NCBI GenBank assembly: GCA_034433615.1
Contig: DAOUAJ010000227.1
Coordinates: forward strand, 1-20,671
DNA from: DAOUAJ01 sp034433615
GTDB lineage: Bacteria > Chloroflexota > Anaerolineae > DUEN01
Length of the DNA: 20,671 bases
Direction of reading: 5' to 3'
The position numbers and the translations under genes are program-made. Position 1 is the stretch's first letter; each line of letters starts with the position of its first letter. The notes beneath the pieces were generated by a model. It had not been told where the DNA came from, searched no databases, and saw only the letters and a program-made list of their open reading frames with translations. Below are positions 18,705 through 20,671 of the stretch, piece by piece.

Positions 18705-20609
18705 ATGGAACGCAAAGCAGACACACGTTGGACAAGGGTGGGTCCCATTCATCCTGGCGGGACCGTGATGGCGTTGGCGGCATACAGTGAGGGAGACAGA
18801 GAAGTCTTCCTGGCGGCCACGCAGACGGGTATCTTCCGTTCAGAGGATGGGGGTCAGAGCTGGGCTGTAGCTAATAAGGGCCTGCCCACGTTGCAAATCA
18901 GCGCTCTGGCCTTCGCGCCTAACGGCACCGCCTTCGCAGGTGGGCTGATGGGTGGCATCGCCATCTCTACCAACCAGGGACGTACCTGGTACGTGACGCG
19001 CTCGGCCGGGTTAGATCGGCCAGTGTCGGCGATTGCGCCTTCGCCCCGCTACGCCGAGGATGCCACTCTGCTGGTGGGCACCGATGGCGGTGGGGTGATG
19101 CGCTCGGCCGATCGGGGCAACCATTGGGCGCAGGCTAACTTCCGGCTGTTAGATCTCAACGTGCTGGCCCTGGCCTGTGCCCCGGTGTGGGAGAAAAACG
19201 AACCGGTCTTCGCTGCCACAGCAGACGGGGTGTACCGTTCGACCAATGGTGGCCGGGCCTGGCGCGGTGTAGGGGTCGGGCTGGAAGGGAAAGTCGTCCA
19301 GGCTCTGGTGGTCAGCCCCCAATACGCCGAGGATCACACGCTGTTCGCAGGCACGGAAGCCGATGGTATCTACCGTTCGACAGACGGAGGGCGATCGTGG
19401 TTACCCTGCGGCGTAGGCGCGGGCGGGGCGACGGTTAACTGCCTGTGGGTCTCCCCGAACTTCGGGCGAGATCGTCTGGTGTTGGCCGGCACTTCAGCCG
19501 GCATCCTGCGTTCTACCGACGGTGGCAATACGTGGGATGTCGTGTACCAGGATGAGGAACTGGTGCTGGCACTGGCAGGCACCGCTTCTGCCATCTGCGC
19601 CGGTACTCTGGAGCAAGGCATCCTGCGCTCCAGCGACGGGGGCCAGACCTGGCAGGTATCCAACAACGGCCTGGCAGCACGAGCATTCTTGCGCATGCTG
19701 ACCGTGGCGGAGCAGCCAGCGCTGATATTGGCCTTTGGCCCTCAGGAGGGGGTGGTGATGAGCAGAGATGCCGGGAAAAGCTGGCAGCCGGTGCCGGGCC
19801 TGGAAGATCGTCTGCCGCTGAACGCGATGGCCGCGGCCAATCAGGGCACCGGCAAGCCTCCACTTTTGATCGTCAGCACTTCTGAGGGGCATATCCTGCG
19901 TTCAATGGATGCGGGTGCCAGTTGGATGGCCAGTGCAGTGGGCATTCCGGCTTCTGCCCTCATCTTCGACCGCGGTGGGAAGCGCGTGTGGGCGGCCACG
20001 GCCGATGGCTACTTGTTCGCTTCGCGCAACGGCGGCACCTCCTGGGAGGGGTTGCCGCGAGCGCCCTTCGCCGGTGAGTCCGTGTTGGCTATCGTGCCTT
20101 CGCCTCACCTGGACGAGGATCACACGCTCTTGGTGGGTTCACTGGCTCAGGAAGGTAAAGTAGCGCGTTTGTGGCGCTCGCTGGATGACGGGCGATCATG
20201 GGAGATGTTATCTGAGATTGAAACGGATGTGCCGTGGCTGGCATTGGCAGCGTTGCCTGCCCCAGGGCGCAAGCCTTATGACCGGGCGATTTTGGGGGCT
20301 GGCCGTTCATGCATCGTGGCGACAGGGCAGCGCAAGGATACCTGGATGGCAGTGCCAGTGGGTGAGCAGGGGGCTTCGGTGTTGAGCCTGGCGGTGGACG
20401 CTCCCACGCGTACCGTTTATGCAGGCACCAACTTGGGCCTGTATCGCTCGCGCGATTCCGGGCGGACCTGGACTCCGGTAACCGAAGCCGTCTTCGGTGA
20501 GGACGAGGGAGAAGGACAGCCGATCCTCGACCTGCAGGTGGACGAGGCAGGACGCGCTCTGTTAGCACTGGTGCCAGGCGGCACCCTGTGGCGCTATCAG
20601 CTTAAGTGA
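18705..20609 (+). CDS. Asp-box (BNR/Ycf48-like) multi-blade beta-propeller protein, no signal peptide
   Basis: The 634 residues are built almost wholly from repeats of about 39-52 residues, each ending in an Asp-box of the form S-x-D/N-x-G-x-x-W. Twelve clear boxes begin at residues 46, 88, 134, 179, 225, 270, 309, 353, 400, 440, 492 and 582, and a degenerate one ends at Trp547. Several repeats also carry SPxYAEDxTLxxGT before the box. This predicts about 12-13 blades, probably two stacked propellers as in sortilin or oligoxyloglucan hydrolases, or related to the Ycf48 assembly factor. No catalytic signature of sialidases or glycosidases is apparent. The N-terminus (MERKADTRWTRVG) has no signal peptide or membrane segment, so it should be cytoplasmic. 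AGGAGA lies upstream of the ATG. The gene follows the chaperonin by 24 bp, probably cotranscribed. Function is unknown. Confidence 0.88.
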   Translation: MERKADTRWTRVGPIHPGGTVMALAAYSEGDREVFLAATQTGIFRSEDGGQSWAVANKGLPTLQISALAFAPNGTAFAGGLMGGIAISTNQGRTWYVTRSAGLDRPVSAIAPSPRYAEDATLLVGTDGGGVMRSADRGNHWAQANFRLLDLNVLALACAPVWEKNEPVFAATADGVYRSTNGGRAWRGVGVGLEGKVVQALVVSPQYAEDHTLFAGTEADGIYRSTDGGRSWLPCGVGAGGATVNCLWVSPNFGRDRLVLAGTSAGILRSTDGGNTWDVVYQDEELVLALAGTASAICAGTLEQGILRSSDGGQTWQVSNNGLAARAFLRMLTVAEQPALILAFGPQEGVVMSRDAGKSWQPVPGLEDRLPLNAMAAANQGTGKPPLLIVSTSEGHILRSMDAGASWMASAVGIPASALIFDRGGKRVWAATADGYLFASRNGGTSWEGLPRAPFAGESVLAIVPSPHLDEDHTLLVGSLAQEGKVARLWRSLDDGRSWEMLSEIETDVPWLALAALPAPGRKPYDRAILGAGRSCIVATGQRKDTWMAVPVGEQGASVLSLAVDAPTRTVYAGTNLGLYRSRDSGRTWTPVTEAVFGEDEGEGQPILDLQVDEAGRALLALVPGGTLWRYQLK

Positions 20610-20671
20610 GCATGGCAGACCGTTGATCTCAATTAGAGATTAATGAGTGGGGGTTTAGCGGGCGGCTTCGC

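Noticed and set aside
20610..20671. Start of another gene after the propeller protein.
   Set aside because: The only ATG frame stops after four codons, and the rest is too short to judge; a small ATCTC/GAGAT hairpin is all that is visible.

Overview
The window is a GC-rich bacterial chromosome segment, most likely from a member of the Chloroflexota (Anaerolineae-like). This placement is an inference from the mix of gene types: an archaeal-type Dps-like thioferritin, a lipoprotein with a long Thr/Pro linker, an Asp-box (BNR/Ycf48-like) repeat protein, E. coli-type Icd and two-anchor SDH, and several intergenic palindromic repeats. I saw no rRNA, tRNA, CRISPR, integrase or transposase.

Layout. 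1-300: tail of an unidentified gene and a palindromic repeat. 299-1048 (+): glycerophosphodiester phosphodiesterase. 1158-7236 (-): malic enzyme with a phosphotransacetylase-like tail, an MFS transporter, a Thr/Pro-linker lipoprotein, an O6-alkylguanine-DNA alkyltransferase and a family 2 glycosyltransferase; most have their own promoter or are separated by repeats. 7429-9822 (+): an iron/oxidative-stress block of PerR, a Dps-like thioferritin, a plant-type [2Fe-2S] ferredoxin and a SufR-like regulator. 9981-15833 (+): a respiratory and TCA block of proline dehydrogenase, NADP-isocitrate dehydrogenase and sdhC-sdhD-sdhA-sdhB, ended by a bidirectional terminator. 15962-16459 (-): a tightly coupled cold-shock protein and RRM protein behind a leader with a terminator-like hairpin. 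16733-16985 (-): a decayed gene remnant. 17079-20609 (+): a divergent GroEL-like chaperonin followed 24 bp later by a cytoplasmic protein with at least twelve Asp-boxes.

How the genes fit together. Proline dehydrogenase and SDH both pass electrons to the quinone pool, while Icd and malic enzyme make NADPH. PerR, the thioferritin and perhaps the ferredoxin and SufR-like protein would manage peroxide, iron and Fe-S state. The least ordinary unit is the chaperonin plus beta-propeller pair. The chaperonin keeps two of three catalytic aspartates, has Glu at the third, lacks the GGM tail and has no groES beside it; its partner is a very repetitive propeller protein without a signal peptide. A dedicated chaperone/propeller system is a hypothesis, not a demonstrated function. 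The other item most worth testing is the cold-shock leader.
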